Positions 25,913-44,739 of a DNA stretch of 64,000 nt are shown in pieces. A program made the position numbers and the translations under genes. Under the pieces are notes generated by a model. The model was not told where the DNA came from, ran no database searches, and saw only the letters and a program-made list of their open reading frames with translations. The stretch is from Promicromonospora sp. Populi. Its GTDB lineage: Bacteria; Actinomycetota; Actinomycetes; Actinomycetales; Cellulomonadaceae. Position 1 is the stretch's first letter, and every line of letters starts with the position of its first letter. The DNA lies in contig NZ_CP163528.1 of NCBI RefSeq assembly GCF_041081105.1, positions 4,340,001 through 4,404,000 of the forward strand, given 5' to 3'.

Positions 25913-28507
25913 ATGTGGCCGGAACTCGAGGCGGAGCTGCTTGCCGCCCGGGATCTGAGCTCGCGGTCCCGGCCCGGCGACGCCCTGCCCCGGTTCCGGG
26001 AGGTCTTCGACCGGCTCAGTGGCGTGGACCCCGATGGCCTCGGGCCCGCGGACCACGAGCGCTGGGTCGAGGGTCTGGTGCGCTCCCTGGCGGGGGAGGC
26101 GGTCGCCGCCCAGGCGGTGGGGGACGCGCCGGACAAGCCGCTCGCCCTGCTCGACGACGCCGCCAGACGCGCCGGCGCGGCGCCGCCGTCGGCCCGCGCG
26201 CGCCTGGCCGCCGTCGTCGAGGGGACGCGCGGGCTGCTCCTGCAGCGCGCCGGCCGGCTGGCCGAAGCCCTGGCCACCCTCGACCGCGCGCTCTCCGATC
26301 CCGCGATCCTTCCCGCGCGCGACCTGGCGACGGCCCTGCTCAACCGAGGCGCCACCGCCATCGAGCTCGGCCGGCTGGACGCTGCGCTGCGCGACTTCGA
26401 CGCCTGCCACGAGCAGGCGATGCGCGCCGGACTGTCCACCATCGCGTCCCTGGCGCTGCACAACACGGGGTTCGTGCGGTACGCGCTCGGCGACCTGCCG
26501 GGCGCGTTGCAGGCGATGGCCGCGGCCCGCGCCGTCGACCCGGAGCGTGCCGACGGCCTGCTCGACATCGGCCGCGGCGCCGTCCTCTACGAGGCGGGCC
26601 TCGTCGAGGACGCCGAGCAGGTCCTCACCCAGGCGATCTCCCGCATGGTGGTCCCGGGCCGCGCGCAGCACCGGGCGGAGGCCGAGTACTTCCGTGCCCG
26701 CTGCCTGATGGCACTCCACCGGTGGGACGAGGCCCGCCTGAGCGCGGCCTTCGCGCGGCGGTACTACGCCGGCGTCGGCCATCCGCAGCGGGCAGCGGTA
26801 GCCCGGGTCGCGGAGCTGGAGGCCATCCTGCTGCCGATCCGGCGCGGCGAGGTACCCGTGCCCGACGACGCGCGCCGCCGCGCCGAGCAGGCCCTCGAAG
26901 CGGCCGAGGCGGGCGACGAGGTGGACCCGCTGCTCGGGCAGTACCCGGGCCTGTCCGCGCGATTCGTCGCCGCCCACTGGTACCTCCTGGTCGACGACGT
27001 CGCTGCCGCCCGCGCCGTGCTCGACAGCATCCCGGACGGTTTGGCCGACGCCCCGCTGACCACCCGGATCCAGCAACAGACCGTCCTCGCGCAGATCGGG
27101 TTCGCGTCGGGAGACCGGGACGCCGGCGTAGCGGCCGTGCGCACCGGCCTCGGGCTGCTGGCCGACCGCAGGATGGGCCTCGGCTCGGTCGAGTCCGTCA
27201 CCGCCGCCGCGGCCCACGGCGTCGACCTGCAACGGGCCGACGTCGAGGCCGCCCTCCGGATCGACAACCCCGGTGCACTGTTCGAGGCGCTCGAACGGGG
27301 CCGCGCCACGTTCGCCGGCGGAGGATGGGCCGCCACACCCGACGACCCGGCCGTGGGAGCGCTCCTCACGGAGGCCCGCGGCCTCGTCGTGCGAGCGCGC
27401 GCCCTCACCGACCAGGAGAGCACGGAAGAACGTGAGCACCTGTTCGGCCGTTCCCGCAGGCTCCTGGCGACGGCCCGCGAACGAGCCTGGCACCGCGCGG
27501 GCGACGCGGCGGCAACCGAGGAACGCGCCGCCACCGCCGGTGAGGTCCGCGGCCTGCTCACCGCCCGCGACGACGGCGCGGTGGTCGCCAACTTCCTGGT
27601 GGTCGACGGCGTCCTGCGGTGCGTCCGGCTGGACGCGCACGGCGCGCGCACCCTGGAGCTCGGGCCTGCGGCCGAGGTCGCCGAGCTCGTGCTGCGCGCC
27701 CGCGCCGACTTCGGGGTGTGCGCCAACGACCTCGTGCCCGCCCCGCTGCGCGACGTCGCCCGGCGCTCCCTGAACCGCAACCTCGTCGCACTCGACCGGA
27801 TCCTCGTCGTCCCGCTCGCGGCCGACGGCCCGGTCTATGTAGTGGGCCGGGACCCGCTGGTCGGCGTCCCGTGGACCGCGCTCCCGTCCCGACGCGGCCG
27901 CCGCACGACCATGCGTGCCTACGTGGCGCGCGGGCGGGCGCACCCCAGGCCCGGGAAGAAGCACCGGCTGCTGGCCGCGCACGGGCCCGGCGTGACGCTC
28001 GGCGCGAACGAGGTCCAGGCAGTGGGGGAGAAGTGGCCCGGTGCCACGGTCCTCACGGGTCTGGGCGCGACCACGGCGGCCGTGCGCGCGACGCTCGCGA
28101 CCCACGACGTCGTGCACCTGGCCACCCACGGCCGGCACGACGCCGACAACCCGCTCTTCGCCTTCGTCGACCTGGCCGACGGCCCGCTGTACGCCCACGA
28201 GCTCGACGGCATCCGACTGCCGGGATCCGTCATCATCCTGTCGGCGTGCGAGGTGGGCGGCTCCTCCCAGGTGGTCGGCGGCGAGGTGCTCGGCCTGTCG
28301 TCGGTCCTCCTGCGGCTTGGCGCCCGCGCCGTCGTCGCGGCCGTCGCCCCGCTGTCCGACGCCGTCGCCGCCCGCGTGATGCCAGGGTTCCACGCCCACC
28401 TGCGCGCCTGGGACGACCCCGAGGCCGCCCTCGCGGCGGCGCTCGCGGACGAGCCGGAGCCGGTGCCGCTGGTCTGCTTCGGTTCCCTGGAGGGCCTGCC
28501 GCTCTGA
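25913..28507 (+). CDS. TPR-CHAT protein 2 (caspase-like peptidase)
   Basis: An 864-residue soluble paralog of the preceding gene with the same architecture: TPR-like helical repeats (about 1-500), a helical connector, and a C-terminal CHAT domain with His739 in HLATHG and Cys779 in ILSACEVGG. ATG 25913 is chosen because AAGGGGGC stands 5-10 bases upstream; GTG 25865 or ATG 25877 would add up to 16 residues. Its codons are G/C-ending throughout. The 163-bp gap in front carries two operator-like repeats, so it may have its own promoter. Two CHAT proteins in tandem suggest a hetero-complex or different target ranges. Confidence 0.92.
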   Translation: MWPELEAELLAARDLSSRSRPGDALPRFREVFDRLSGVDPDGLGPADHERWVEGLVRSLAGEAVAAQAVGDAPDKPLALLDDAARRAGAAPPSARARLAAVVEGTRGLLLQRAGRLAEALATLDRALSDPAILPARDLATALLNRGATAIELGRLDAALRDFDACHEQAMRAGLSTIASLALHNTGFVRYALGDLPGALQAMAAARAVDPERADGLLDIGRGAVLYEAGLVEDAEQVLTQAISRMVVPGRAQHRAEAEYFRARCLMALHRWDEARLSAAFARRYYAGVGHPQRAAVARVAELEAILLPIRRGEVPVPDDARRRAEQALEAAEAGDEVDPLLGQYPGLSARFVAAHWYLLVDDVAAARAVLDSIPDGLADAPLTTRIQQQTVLAQIGFASGDRDAGVAAVRTGLGLLADRRMGLGSVESVTAAAAHGVDLQRADVEAALRIDNPGALFEALERGRATFAGGGWAATPDDPAVGALLTEARGLVVRARALTDQESTEEREHLFGRSRRLLATARERAWHRAGDAAATEERAATAGEVRGLLTARDDGAVVANFLVVDGVLRCVRLDAHGARTLELGPAAEVAELVLRARADFGVCANDLVPAPLRDVARRSLNRNLVALDRILVVPLAADGPVYVVGRDPLVGVPWTALPSRRGRRTTMRAYVARGRAHPRPGKKHRLLAAHGPGVTLGANEVQAVGEKWPGATVLTGLGATTAAVRATLATHDVVHLATHGRHDADNPLFAFVDLADGPLYAHELDGIRLPGSVIILSACEVGGSSQVVGGEVLGLSSVLLRLGARAVVAAVAPLSDAVAARVMPGFHAHLRAWDDPEAALAAALADEPEPVPLVCFGSLEGLPL

Positions 28508-28855
28508 CACGGACAGGGACCCGTGCGCCGCGTGCGCCGTCGGGCAGCCTGTGGCGCGTGCCACCACCCGCTGGTTCGGCGCCACCCCGGGGATCGTGTA
28601 ACCTACTCAGGTAACCCAAGACCGCCGGTTGTCCGACGCTGCCCGCTCGCAAGAGCATTGCTTGTAAAGAGCACAGGGTGGAAGAGGACCGAAGTCCCGC
28701 TGAGAGCGGGGGCCTGCGCAGGTGACGAACTCGAGTGCGGTCCTGCCGCGCGAACCGAGCCCCGTGCACCTGCGCCGGGGCTCTTTTTCTCGTTCCGGGA
28801 CCTGCCCGGGGCTCACGCCCCAGGGGACGGTGGTACCACCACCGGAAGGATTGCC
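28508..28855 (+). other. rplJ-rplL leader region
   Basis: This non-coding stretch of about 350 bp contains a possible -10 (TAACCT near 28600), then a structured leader of about 250 nt before rplJ. The leader matches the position of the L10 autoregulatory leader RNA known in many bacteria, where L10-L7/L12 binding represses the operon. A terminator-like hairpin with a T-run lies inside it. No protein gene is visible. Confidence 0.6.
28757..28788 (+). terminator. Attenuator-like terminator inside rplJ leader
   Basis: GAGCCCCG (28757-28764) pairs with CGGGGCTC (28776-28783) around an 11-base loop and is followed directly by TTTTT. It lies about 70 bases before the rplJ start, within the likely transcript. 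It could end transcription early in response to excess L10, or mark the end of a transcript from upstream. Confidence 0.75.
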
Positions 28856-29386
28856 ATGGCGAGGCCGGAGAAGGCAGCCGCTGTAGCGGAGATCGCGGAC
28901 AAGTTCCGTGACTCCAGCGCAGCCGTGCTGACCGAGTACCGCGGGCTCACCGTCGCGCAGCTCAAGGAGCTGCGTCGGTCGCTCAGCGGCAACGCAACCT
29001 ACGCCGTGGTGAAGAACACGCTGACGGGGATCGCGGCCAAGGAGGCCGGTGTCGAGGGTCTCGACGCCGACCTGAAGGGCCCGTCCGCCATCGCATTCGT
29101 GACCGGGGACCCGGTCGAGGCTGCGAAGGGTCTGCGTGACTTTGCCAAGGCGAACCCTGCTCTGGTCATCAAGGGTGGCGTGCTCGACGGCCGCCCGATG
29201 TCCGTCGCAGAGATCACGAAGCTCGCGGACCTCGAGTCCCGCGAGGTTCTGCTGGCCAAGGTGGCCGGCGGTCTGAAGGCCACGCTGACGCGTGCCGCAT
29301 ACGCCTTCAGCGCCAAGCCTGCCCAGGTCGCCCGCGTTATCGATGCCCTGCGTCAGAAGCAGGAATCGGAGGGCGCGGCCGCCTGA
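28856..29386 (+). CDS. rplJ: 50S ribosomal protein L10
   Basis: The 176-residue base of the L7/L12 stalk. The N-terminal rRNA-binding domain ([40 protein letters not shown]) and the C-terminal helix that binds L7/L12 dimers are both present. GGAAGGA stands before ATG 28856. It is preceded by a structured leader with an attenuator-like hairpin and followed 84 bases later by rplL. Confidence 0.98.
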   Translation: MARPEKAAAVAEIADKFRDSSAAVLTEYRGLTVAQLKELRRSLSGNATYAVVKNTLTGIAAKEAGVEGLDADLKGPSAIAFVTGDPVEAAKGLRDFAKANPALVIKGGVLDGRPMSVAEITKLADLESREVLLAKVAGGLKATLTRAAYAFSAKPAQVARVIDALRQKQESEGAAA

Positions 29387-29470
29387 TTGGCGGCTCGCGC
29401 TAGAACAACACCCCCTGCTTCTCGCGGGCCGGCATCGGCCTGCGAAGCGCCTACTGAAAGGAACGCCATC

Positions 29471-29851
29471 ATGGCGAAGCTCAGCACCGACGAGCTCCTG
29501 TCCGCCTTCGAGGAGCTCACCCTTCTCGAGCTTTCCGACTTCGTGAAGGCCTTCGAGGACAAGTTCGACGTCACCGCCGCCGCCCCGGCCGCCGTTGCCG
29601 TTGCCGGCCCGGCCGCCGCCGCCGAGGTCGTCGAGGAGAAGACGGAGTTCGACGTCATCCTCGAGGCCGCTGGTGACAAGAAGATCCAGGTCATCAAGGA
29701 GGTGCGCGCGCTCACGTCCCTCGGTCTCAAGGAGGCCAAGGACCTGGTCGACGGCGCACCCAAGCCGGTTCTGGAGGCCGCCGACAAGGAGGCCGCCGAG
29801 AAGGCCAAGGCTGCCCTCGAGGCCGCCGGCGCCACCGTCACCCTCAAGTGA
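29471..29851 (+). CDS. rplL: 50S ribosomal protein L7/L12
   Basis: The 126-residue acidic stalk protein that recruits translation GTPases. The N-terminal dimerisation domain ([20 protein letters not shown]) is followed by an Ala-rich hinge ([16 protein letters not shown]) and the conserved C-terminal domain ([20 protein letters not shown]). GAAAGGAACGCC precedes the ATG. Length and motifs are normal. Confidence 0.98.
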   Translation: MAKLSTDELLSAFEELTLLELSDFVKAFEDKFDVTAAAPAAVAVAGPAAAAEVVEEKTEFDVILEAAGDKKIQVIKEVRALTSLGLKEAKDLVDGAPKPVLEAADKEAAEKAKAALEAAGATVTLK

Positions 29852-29924
29852 CTCTTGGTCTGACCGCCTTCGGGCTGGCGTGACGGCGGCCCGGGTTCGT
29901 CCCGGGCGCCGTCCGCCGACCACA

Positions 29925-29955
29925 GAGGCCCGCACCCTTGAAGGGTGCGGGCCTC
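29925..29955 (+). terminator. Terminator hairpin after rplL
   Basis: GAGGCCCGCACCCTT and AAGGGTGCGGGCCTC pair perfectly over 15 bases. The run after it is only T-rich (TCGTGTCTCT). A second GC hairpin precedes it at 29882-29913. The GGCCCGC core is the same as in the rplKA terminator. Confidence 0.8.
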
Positions 29956-30050
29956 TCGTGTCTCTCCAGCTCAGTCGTTGCGCCGCGACGGTGCGGATAC
30001 GCAACGATTCGAGGAGTATTGCAGTCTCGACGTGCAAGGACTAGGGCGAC

Positions 30051-30079
30051 TGGACATACTAGAACCAGATAGGTATGCT
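30051..30079 (+). promoter_or_regulatory. rpoB promoter
   Basis: TGGACA (30051-30056), a 17-base spacer and TATGCT (30074-30079) form a good housekeeping promoter. It implies a leader of about 160 nt before the rpoB start. The rest of the 395-bp rplL-rpoB gap holds the rplL hairpins and no gene. Confidence 0.75.
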
Positions 30080-30246
30080 AGCGCTTTGCGCCCGCGTGTG
30101 CCCTCGTCGCCTCCCCCTGCTTCCCGTAAGTCCTGGTTGCATCCCTGCTTGTGGGATGCCCTCCGGAGACCGGTGAAGTCCGGCAGAGCTTCCTGCAGCA
30201 CCGCAGAGCGTACAGCGTTCACCCGAACTGCAGGGAAGGACCCCTC

Positions 30247-33759
<3,513 letters not shown>

Positions 33760-33764
33760 TAACC

Positions 33765-33794
33765 GGTCCGCGCCCGTTGCACCGGGCGCGGACC
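33765..33794 (+). other. Hairpin in rpoB-rpoC gap
   Basis: GGTCCGCGCCCG and CGGGCGCGGACC pair perfectly over 12 bases around TTGCAC. No T-run follows. It probably stabilises or processes the joint mRNA rather than ending transcription. Confidence 0.6.
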
Positions 33795-33857
33795 TGGACA
33801 CCGGGCGCGCGCCTGGACACCAAGAGGATTTTCGAGAACTTCAGGAAGTAGGACATC

Positions 33858-37743
<3,886 letters not shown>

Positions 37744-37750
37744 CCGGTCG

Positions 37751-37832
37751 GGCCGCCGAGTCAGAGCGTCGGTCCGACTTCCGCACTGGGTGACCCGTGC
37801 GGAAGTCGGACCGACGCTCTGACTCGGCGGCC
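37751..37832 (+). terminator. Very long perfect palindrome after rpoC
   Basis: Arms of 36 bases match perfectly (left from GGCCGCCGAGTCAGAGCGTC, right ending in its complement), and the inner GGG/CCC also pair. TT follows the stem but no long T-run. It is the probable end of the rpoBC transcript. It shares CGCCGAGTCAG and a following GTCCGAC with the hairpin at 11309-11357. Confidence 0.85.
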
Positions 37833-37869
37833 TTCGCGGGTTTCGGGCGAACCTCACACCCGATTCGTT

Positions 37870-37898
37870 TTGACCGCCCGTAGACACGCGGGTATTCT
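37870..37898 (+). promoter_or_regulatory. rpsL (str operon) promoter
   Basis: TTGACC (37870-37875) and TATTCT (37893-37898) are separated by exactly 17 bases, close to the housekeeping consensus. The transcript would have a long leader before rpsL. Confidence 0.8.
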
Positions 37899-38175
37899 TA
37901 GAATTCGTGCCCGCGCCGTCGGGCCGCACCTCTTGAAGGCCGCCGCGAGGCAGCTTCGGAAGCGGCCGATGTGAGTGCGTGGGCATCCCGGTGATTTCCT
38001 CCCGCGGCACCTCGTGCCTCGATTGGCGGAGCCGGGCCATCGAGCCGGTGGTACGTGGCGTAACGGTCCCCGTGGGGGCTGTGGGTGCCGCATGCGATCG
38101 GCACGCACAAGCCAGAACCATCGACGGGGACGCCGGCAGGGCGTCGCCGAAGCTCATTAAGACGACGGAGACGTA

Positions 38176-38550
38176 GTGCCTACGATCAACCAGCTCGTCC
38201 GCAAGGGGCGGACCTCGAAGGCCGTGAAGTCGAAGACTCCGGCCCTCAAGGGTTCCCCCCAGCGGCGCGGTGTGTGCACCCGCGTGTACACCACCACCCC
38301 CAAGAAGCCGAACTCCGCGCTCCGCAAGGTCGCTCGCGTGAAGCTCTCGTCCCAGGTCGAGGTCACCGCGTACATCCCCGGTGTCGGCCACAACCTGCAG
38401 GAGCACTCGATCGTGCTCGTGCGCGGTGGCCGAGTGAAGGACCTCCCCGGTGTTCGCTACAAGATCGTCCGTGGCGCACTCGACACGCAGGGCGTGAAGG
38501 GCCGCAAGCAGGCTCGGTCCCGTTACGGCGCCAAGAAGGAGAAGAGCTAA
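38176..38550 (+). CDS. rpsL: 30S ribosomal protein S12
   Basis: The 124-residue decoding-centre protein. Motifs are standard: [26 protein letters not shown] and [12 protein letters not shown]. The lysines that are changed in streptomycin-resistant mutants (KKPNSA and RVKDLPG) are wild type. The GTG start follows GGAG at a short distance. Its stop codon overlaps the ATG of rpsG (TAATG). Confidence 0.98.
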   Translation: MPTINQLVRKGRTSKAVKSKTPALKGSPQRRGVCTRVYTTTPKKPNSALRKVARVKLSSQVEVTAYIPGVGHNLQEHSIVLVRGGRVKDLPGVRYKIVRGALDTQGVKGRKQARSRYGAKKEKS

Positions 38551-39020
38551 TGCCCCGTAAGGGTCCGGCCCCGAAGCGGCCGCTCATCGTCGACCCGGTC
38601 TACGGGTCCCCGGTTGTCACGCAGCTGATCAACAAGGTCCTGCTCGACGGCAAGAAGTCGACCGCCGAGGCGATCGTCTATGGCGCCCTCGAGGGCGTTC
38701 GGTCCAAGACCGACGGCGACCCCGTAGTGGTGCTCAAGCGCGCGCTGGACAACGTCCGCCCGGCGCTCGAGGTGCGTTCCCGCCGTGTCGGTGGCGCCAC
38801 CTACCAGGTGCCGGTCGACGTGCGCCCCACGCGTGCCACCACGCTCGCGCTGCGCTGGCTCACCGACTTCTCCCGCGCTCGTCGCGAGAAGACGATGACG
38901 GAGCGCCTGATGAACGAGATCCTCGACGCGTCGAACGGTCTCGGTGCCGCGGTCAAGCGCCGCGAGGACATGCACAAGATGGCCGACTCCAACAAGGCCT
39001 TCGCGCACTACCGCTGGTAG
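38550..39020 (+). CDS. rpsG: 30S ribosomal protein S7
   Basis: The 156-residue 16S rRNA-binding protein that nucleates the head of the small subunit. It begins [20 protein letters not shown] and keeps family signatures such as [28 protein letters not shown] and [19 protein letters not shown]. It is coupled to rpsL by a one-base stop/start overlap, and GAAGGAGAAGAG at the end of rpsL serves as ribosome site. Confidence 0.98.
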   Translation: MPRKGPAPKRPLIVDPVYGSPVVTQLINKVLLDGKKSTAEAIVYGALEGVRSKTDGDPVVVLKRALDNVRPALEVRSRRVGGATYQVPVDVRPTRATTLALRWLTDFSRARREKTMTERLMNEILDASNGLGAAVKRREDMHKMADSNKAFAHYRW

Positions 39021-39029
39021 TAGCTTCCG

Positions 39030-39058
39030 GACGGCCCCGGGTAACCCCCGGGGCCGTC
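39030..39058 (+). other. Hairpin between rpsG and fusA
   Basis: GACGGCCCCGGG pairs perfectly with CCCGGGGCCGTC over 12 bases with a 5-base loop. There is no T-run. It is likely a partial terminator or processing site in the str operon. Confidence 0.6.
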
Positions 39059-39114
39059 GGTAGATGCCTCACCGCCGGCGCCCAGCCCACCTTTAGACCA
39101 AGGGGTAAGACACC

Positions 39115-41217
<2,103 letters not shown>

Positions 41218-41340
41218 GTCCCCACAGGTCGACCCGCACAACCAACCTGTAGGAAAAACCGCACGCCCCGCAGTTGTAGGCTTCTTGGCCGAGCATCTGC
41301 AACGTTCGGAACATCTACCCAAGTCCCAGGAGGACCCCAA

Positions 41341-42537
41341 GTGGCTAAGGCCAAGTTCGAGCGGACCAAGCCGCACGTCAACATCGGCACGATCGGTCAC
41401 GTCGACCACGGTAAGACGACGCTGACCGCCGCGATCTCGAAGACGCTTGCGGACAAGTACCCGGAGCTCCCGGCGAACACGCAGCGCAACTTCGACGAGA
41501 TCGACGCCGCGCCGGAGGAGAAGCAGCGCGGTATCACGATCAACATCGCGCACATCGAGTACGAGACGCCGAAGCGCCACTACGCGCACGTCGACGCCCC
41601 GGGTCACGCCGACTACATCAAGAACATGATCACCGGTGCCGCGCAGATGGACGGCGCGATCCTGGTGGTTGCCGCGACGGACGGCCCGATGGCCCAGACG
41701 CGTGAGCACGTGCTGCTCGCCCGTCAGGTCGGCGTGCCCTACCTGATGGTGGCGCTCAACAAGTCCGACATGGTCGACGACGAGGAGATCCTCGAGCTCG
41801 TCGAGATGGAGGTCCGTGAGCTGCTCTCCGCGCAGGAGTTCGACGGCGACAACGCCCCGGTCATCCGCGTCTCGGGCCTCAAGGCGCTCGAGGGCGACCC
41901 GGAGTGGGTCGAGAAGATCATCGAGCTGATGGACGCTGTCGACGAGAACGTGCCCCAGCCGGTGCGCGACCTCGACAAGCCCTTCCTCATGCCGATCGAG
42001 GACGTCTTCACGATCACCGGTCGTGGCACCGTCGTCACCGGCAAGGTCGAGCGTGGCACCCTGGACGTCAACTCCGACGTCGAGATCGTGGGCATCCGCG
42101 AGCCGCAGAAGACCACGGTCACCGGCATCGAGACGTTCCACAAGCAGATGGACCAGGCACAGGCCGGCGACAACACCGGTCTGCTCCTGCGTGGCATCAA
42201 GCGCGAGGACGTCGAGCGTGGCCAGGTCGTCGTGAAGCCGGGTTCGATCACCCCGCACACGAACTTCGAGGCACAGGTCTACATCCTGGGCAAGGACGAG
42301 GGTGGCCGTCACAACCCGTTCTACTCGAACTACCGCCCGCAGTTCTACTTCCGCACCACGGACGTCACCGGCGTCATCACGCTGCCTGAGGGCACCGAGA
42401 TGGTCATGCCCGGCGACAACACCGAGATGACGGTCGAGCTCATCCAGCCGATCGCCATGGAGGAGGGTCTGGGCTTCGCCATCCGCGAGGGTGGCCGCAC
42501 GGTCGGTTCAGGCCGTGTGACCAAGATCCTCAAGTGA
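41341..42537 (+). CDS. tuf: Elongation factor Tu
   Basis: The 398-residue GTPase that delivers aminoacyl-tRNA to the ribosome. G1 is [14 protein letters not shown]2 [15 protein letters not shown]3 DAPGHADY and G4 NKSDMVD. The C-terminal beta domains carry [13 protein letters not shown] and the [18 protein letters not shown] region. The GTG start at 41341 is preceded by AGGAGGA. It is 123 bases after fusA and followed by a strong hairpin. Confidence 0.99.
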   Translation: MAKAKFERTKPHVNIGTIGHVDHGKTTLTAAISKTLADKYPELPANTQRNFDEIDAAPEEKQRGITINIAHIEYETPKRHYAHVDAPGHADYIKNMITGAAQMDGAILVVAATDGPMAQTREHVLLARQVGVPYLMVALNKSDMVDDEEILELVEMEVRELLSAQEFDGDNAPVIRVSGLKALEGDPEWVEKIIELMDAVDENVPQPVRDLDKPFLMPIEDVFTITGRGTVVTGKVERGTLDVNSDVEIVGIREPQKTTVTGIETFHKQMDQAQAGDNTGLLLRGIKREDVERGQVVVKPGSITPHTNFEAQVYILGKDEGGRHNPFYSNYRPQFYFRTTDVTGVITLPEGTEMVMPGDNTEMTVELIQPIAMEEGLGFAIREGGRTVGSGRVTKILK

Positions 42538-43064
42538 TCTTGGTGCACAGACTCATCTGACGGAAGTCAGCTGAAACGATGGGGCCCGGGTGCTTCGGCG
42601 CCCGGGCCCCATCGCGCAAGTAGCGGGCATCACAGCGCCTCCGTTTGGCGCATGCCCAGTCGTATGGCAAGATTGCACAGTTGCCTGTTACAGGCGTGCT
42701 CTTTCAAGTATCGAACAGTGTGCAGAACCGCAGTCCTTGGTCCCGGCTCGTCCGGGGTCAGCAGAGGCTGGAGCGGTCACCCTCCCGGGGAGAAACCGGG
42801 TACGGGGTCGCGGGGTTTGTCGCTTGCTGTTCGATGCGTACAGGGCGCCCCGCGGAGCACACATCCTTCGGTTTCGAAGGCACTGTTCCGAGCAGGCTCG
42901 GCAAACGTCGTGGTCGGTCCAGGCTGTACAGCCAGGACAAGATCACTTCCCAACGGCCCCGGCACCAGCGATGGTGTTCTGCGCCCGGCTGTGCCGCTTT
43001 AAGCGACACGCCCGAGTGCGTGGGTCGGACAGTAGCGGTTCGAGAGAGAGAGTCAGACGACGCC
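42538..43064 (+). other. tuf-rpsJ gap (527 bp) with S10-operon leader
   Basis: After the tuf hairpin (42578-42613) comes a non-coding stretch of about 450 bp before rpsJ. A possible promoter is TTGGCG (42645-42650), 17 bases, CAAGAT (42668-42673), giving a leader near 390 nt. Long leaders before rpsJ often bind L4 for feedback control, but I cannot identify a specific structure here. Open frames in it have poor codon bias and I do not call them genes. Confidence 0.45.
42578..42613 (+). terminator. Hairpin terminator after tuf
   Basis: GATGGGGCCCGGG pairs with CCCGGGCCCCATC around a short loop that includes TGCTTCGGCG. The stem is extremely GC-rich and not followed by a T-run. Confidence 0.75.
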
Positions 43065-43373
43065 ATGGCGGGACAGAAGATCCGCATCCGGCTCAAGTCC
43101 TACGACCACGAGGTGATCGACAGTTCGGCGCGCAAGATCGTCGACACGGTCACTCGCGCTGGTGCGACGGTCGTGGGTCCGGTGCCGCTGCCGACGGAGA
43201 AGAACGTCTTCGTTGTGATCCGGTCGCCTCACAAGTACAAGGACAGCCGCGAGCACTTCGAGATGCGCACGCACAAGCGGCTTATCGACATCATCGATCC
43301 CACGCCCAAGGCCGTCGACTCGCTCATGCGACTCGACCTGCCGGCGGACGTGAACATCGAGATCAAGCTCTGA
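43065..43373 (+). CDS. rpsJ: 30S ribosomal protein S10 (NusE)
   Basis: The 102-residue protein of the small-subunit head, also the NusG-binding transcription factor NusE. It has the family text [39 protein letters not shown] and [12 protein letters not shown]. The ATG at 43065 gives the standard length. It is the first gene of the S10 operon and has an unusually long leader. Confidence 0.98.
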   Translation: MAGQKIRIRLKSYDHEVIDSSARKIVDTVTRAGATVVGPVPLPTEKNVFVVIRSPHKYKDSREHFEMRTHKRLIDIIDPTPKAVDSLMRLDLPADVNIEIKL

Positions 43374-43387
43374 GGCTGGAGGACACC

Positions 43388-44041
43388 ATGACCAACCAGC
43401 AGAAGAACGTGACCGCGTTGCTCGGGACGAAGCTCGGCATGACCCAGCTCTGGGACGAGGCGGGCCGCCTCGTGCCGGTAACCGTGGTCTCCGTGGGCAC
43501 GAACGTGGTGACCCAGATCCGCACGGTGGACACCGACGGCTACGCGGCAGTTCAGCTCGCCGCCGGCCCGGTCGACCCGCGCAAGGTCACCAAGCCCCTC
43601 AAGGGCCACTTCGAGAAGGCCGGCGTCACGCCGCGTCGTCACGTGGCCGAGATCCGCACCGAGAACGCGGCTGAGTTCACGCTCGGCCAGGAGATCACCG
43701 CTGAGGCCTTCGAGGCCGGCGCAGTGGTCGACGTGATCGGCACCACCAAGGGGAAGGGCACCGCGGGCGTCATGAAGCGCCACGGCTTCCACGGCGTGGG
43801 CGCCTCGCACGGTGCGCACCGTAACCACCGCAAGCCTGGCTCGATCGGTGGCGCTTCGACGCCGTCGCGAGTCTTCAAGGGCGTGCGGATGGCAGGTCGG
43901 ATGGGTAATGACCGTCAGACCACTCAGAACCTGACCGTTCACGCGGTCGACGTCGAGAAGGGTCTGCTGCTCGTCAAGGGCGCGGTTCCCGGCCCCAAGG
44001 GTGGCGTCGTCCTCGTGCGTAACGCCGCGAAGGGAGCGTGA
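43388..44041 (+). CDS. rplC: 50S ribosomal protein L3
   Basis: The 217-residue early 50S assembly protein whose loop reaches the peptidyl transferase centre. Motifs include [31 protein letters not shown] and [17 protein letters not shown]. It is 14 bases after rpsJ with GGAGGACACC before the ATG. Its stop overlaps an unused GTG upstream of rplD. Confidence 0.98.
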   Translation: MTNQQKNVTALLGTKLGMTQLWDEAGRLVPVTVVSVGTNVVTQIRTVDTDGYAAVQLAAGPVDPRKVTKPLKGHFEKAGVTPRRHVAEIRTENAAEFTLGQEITAEAFEAGAVVDVIGTTKGKGTAGVMKRHGFHGVGASHGAHRNHRKPGSIGGASTPSRVFKGVRMAGRMGNDRQTTQNLTVHAVDVEKGLLLVKGAVPGPKGGVVLVRNAAKGA

Positions 44042-44046
44042 ACCCG

Positions 44047-44739
44047 ATGACCGCTCTGACTGTCGACGTCCTGGACGCCAAGGGCAAGAAGGCCGGCACC
44101 GCCGAGCTTCCCGCCGAGGTGTTCGACGTTGCCGTGAACATTCCGCTGATCCACCAGGTTGTTGTTGCGCAGCGCGCAGCAGCTCGCCAGGGCACCGCCT
44201 CCACGAAGACTCGTGGCGAGGTCCGCGGTGGTGGCCGCAAGCCGTACAAGCAGAAGGGCACCGGTCGCGCCCGCCAGGGTTCGACGCGTGCACCGCAGTT
44301 CGCCGGCGGTGGCGTCGTCCACGGCCCGCAGCCGCGCTCGTACGACCAGCGCACCCCGAAGAAGATGAAGGCCGCCGCCCTCCGCGGTGCGCTCTCTGAC
44401 CGCGCTCGCGCCGGTCGCGTGCACGTCGTTGCCGGCTTCGGCATCGAAGGTGTCCCGTCGACCAAGACGGCGCTCTCCACGATCACGAAGCTCACGACGC
44501 GTGCCCACGTGCTCGTCGTGACGCAGCGTGACGACGAGGCCACGGTCAAGTCCCTTCGCAACGTTCCCGAGGTGCACCTCCTGGTCGCTGACCAGCTGAA
44601 CACCTACGACGTGCTCGTCTCCGACGACGTCATCTTCACCGAGGGCGCGCTCGCCGCGTTCCTCGCGGGCCCCACCAAGGGTGCGAAGGCTGTCGCCACG
44701 GAGTCCGAGGCCGATACCGCTGAGGAGACCGCCAAGTGA
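44047..44739 (+). CDS. rplD: 50S ribosomal protein L4
   Basis: The 230-residue exit-tunnel protein; in E. coli it also represses the S10 operon. It keeps the rRNA-binding loop [17 protein letters not shown] and the downstream [17 protein letters not shown] use ATG 44047 with GGGAG 10 bases upstream; GTG 44038 is possible and adds three residues. An acidic C-terminal tail follows the conserved fold. The stop overlaps the start of rplW (GTGA). Confidence 0.97.
   Translation: MTALTVDVLDAKGKKAGTAELPAEVFDVAVNIPLIHQVVVAQRAAARQGTASTKTRGEVRGGGRKPYKQKGTGRARQGSTRAPQFAGGGVVHGPQPRSYDQRTPKKMKAAALRGALSDRARAGRVHVVAGFGIEGVPSTKTALSTITKLTTRAHVLVVTQRDDEATVKSLRNVPEVHLLVADQLNTYDVLVSDDVIFTEGALAAFLAGPTKGAKAVATESEADTAEETAK

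Larger units (their letters stand above)
37744..38175 (+). other. rpoC-rpsL gap (432 bp)
   Basis: It contains the long rpoC palindrome, then a clear promoter (37870-37898) and a leader of about 270 nt before rpsL. No open frame with the local codon bias is visible. Confidence 0.6.

Noticed and set aside
42590..43064. Protein-coding frames in the tuf-rpsJ gap
   Set aside because: The frames there lack the local G/C third-base bias and are mainly extensions of rpsJ or rplC frames; no ribosome site or family match was found.
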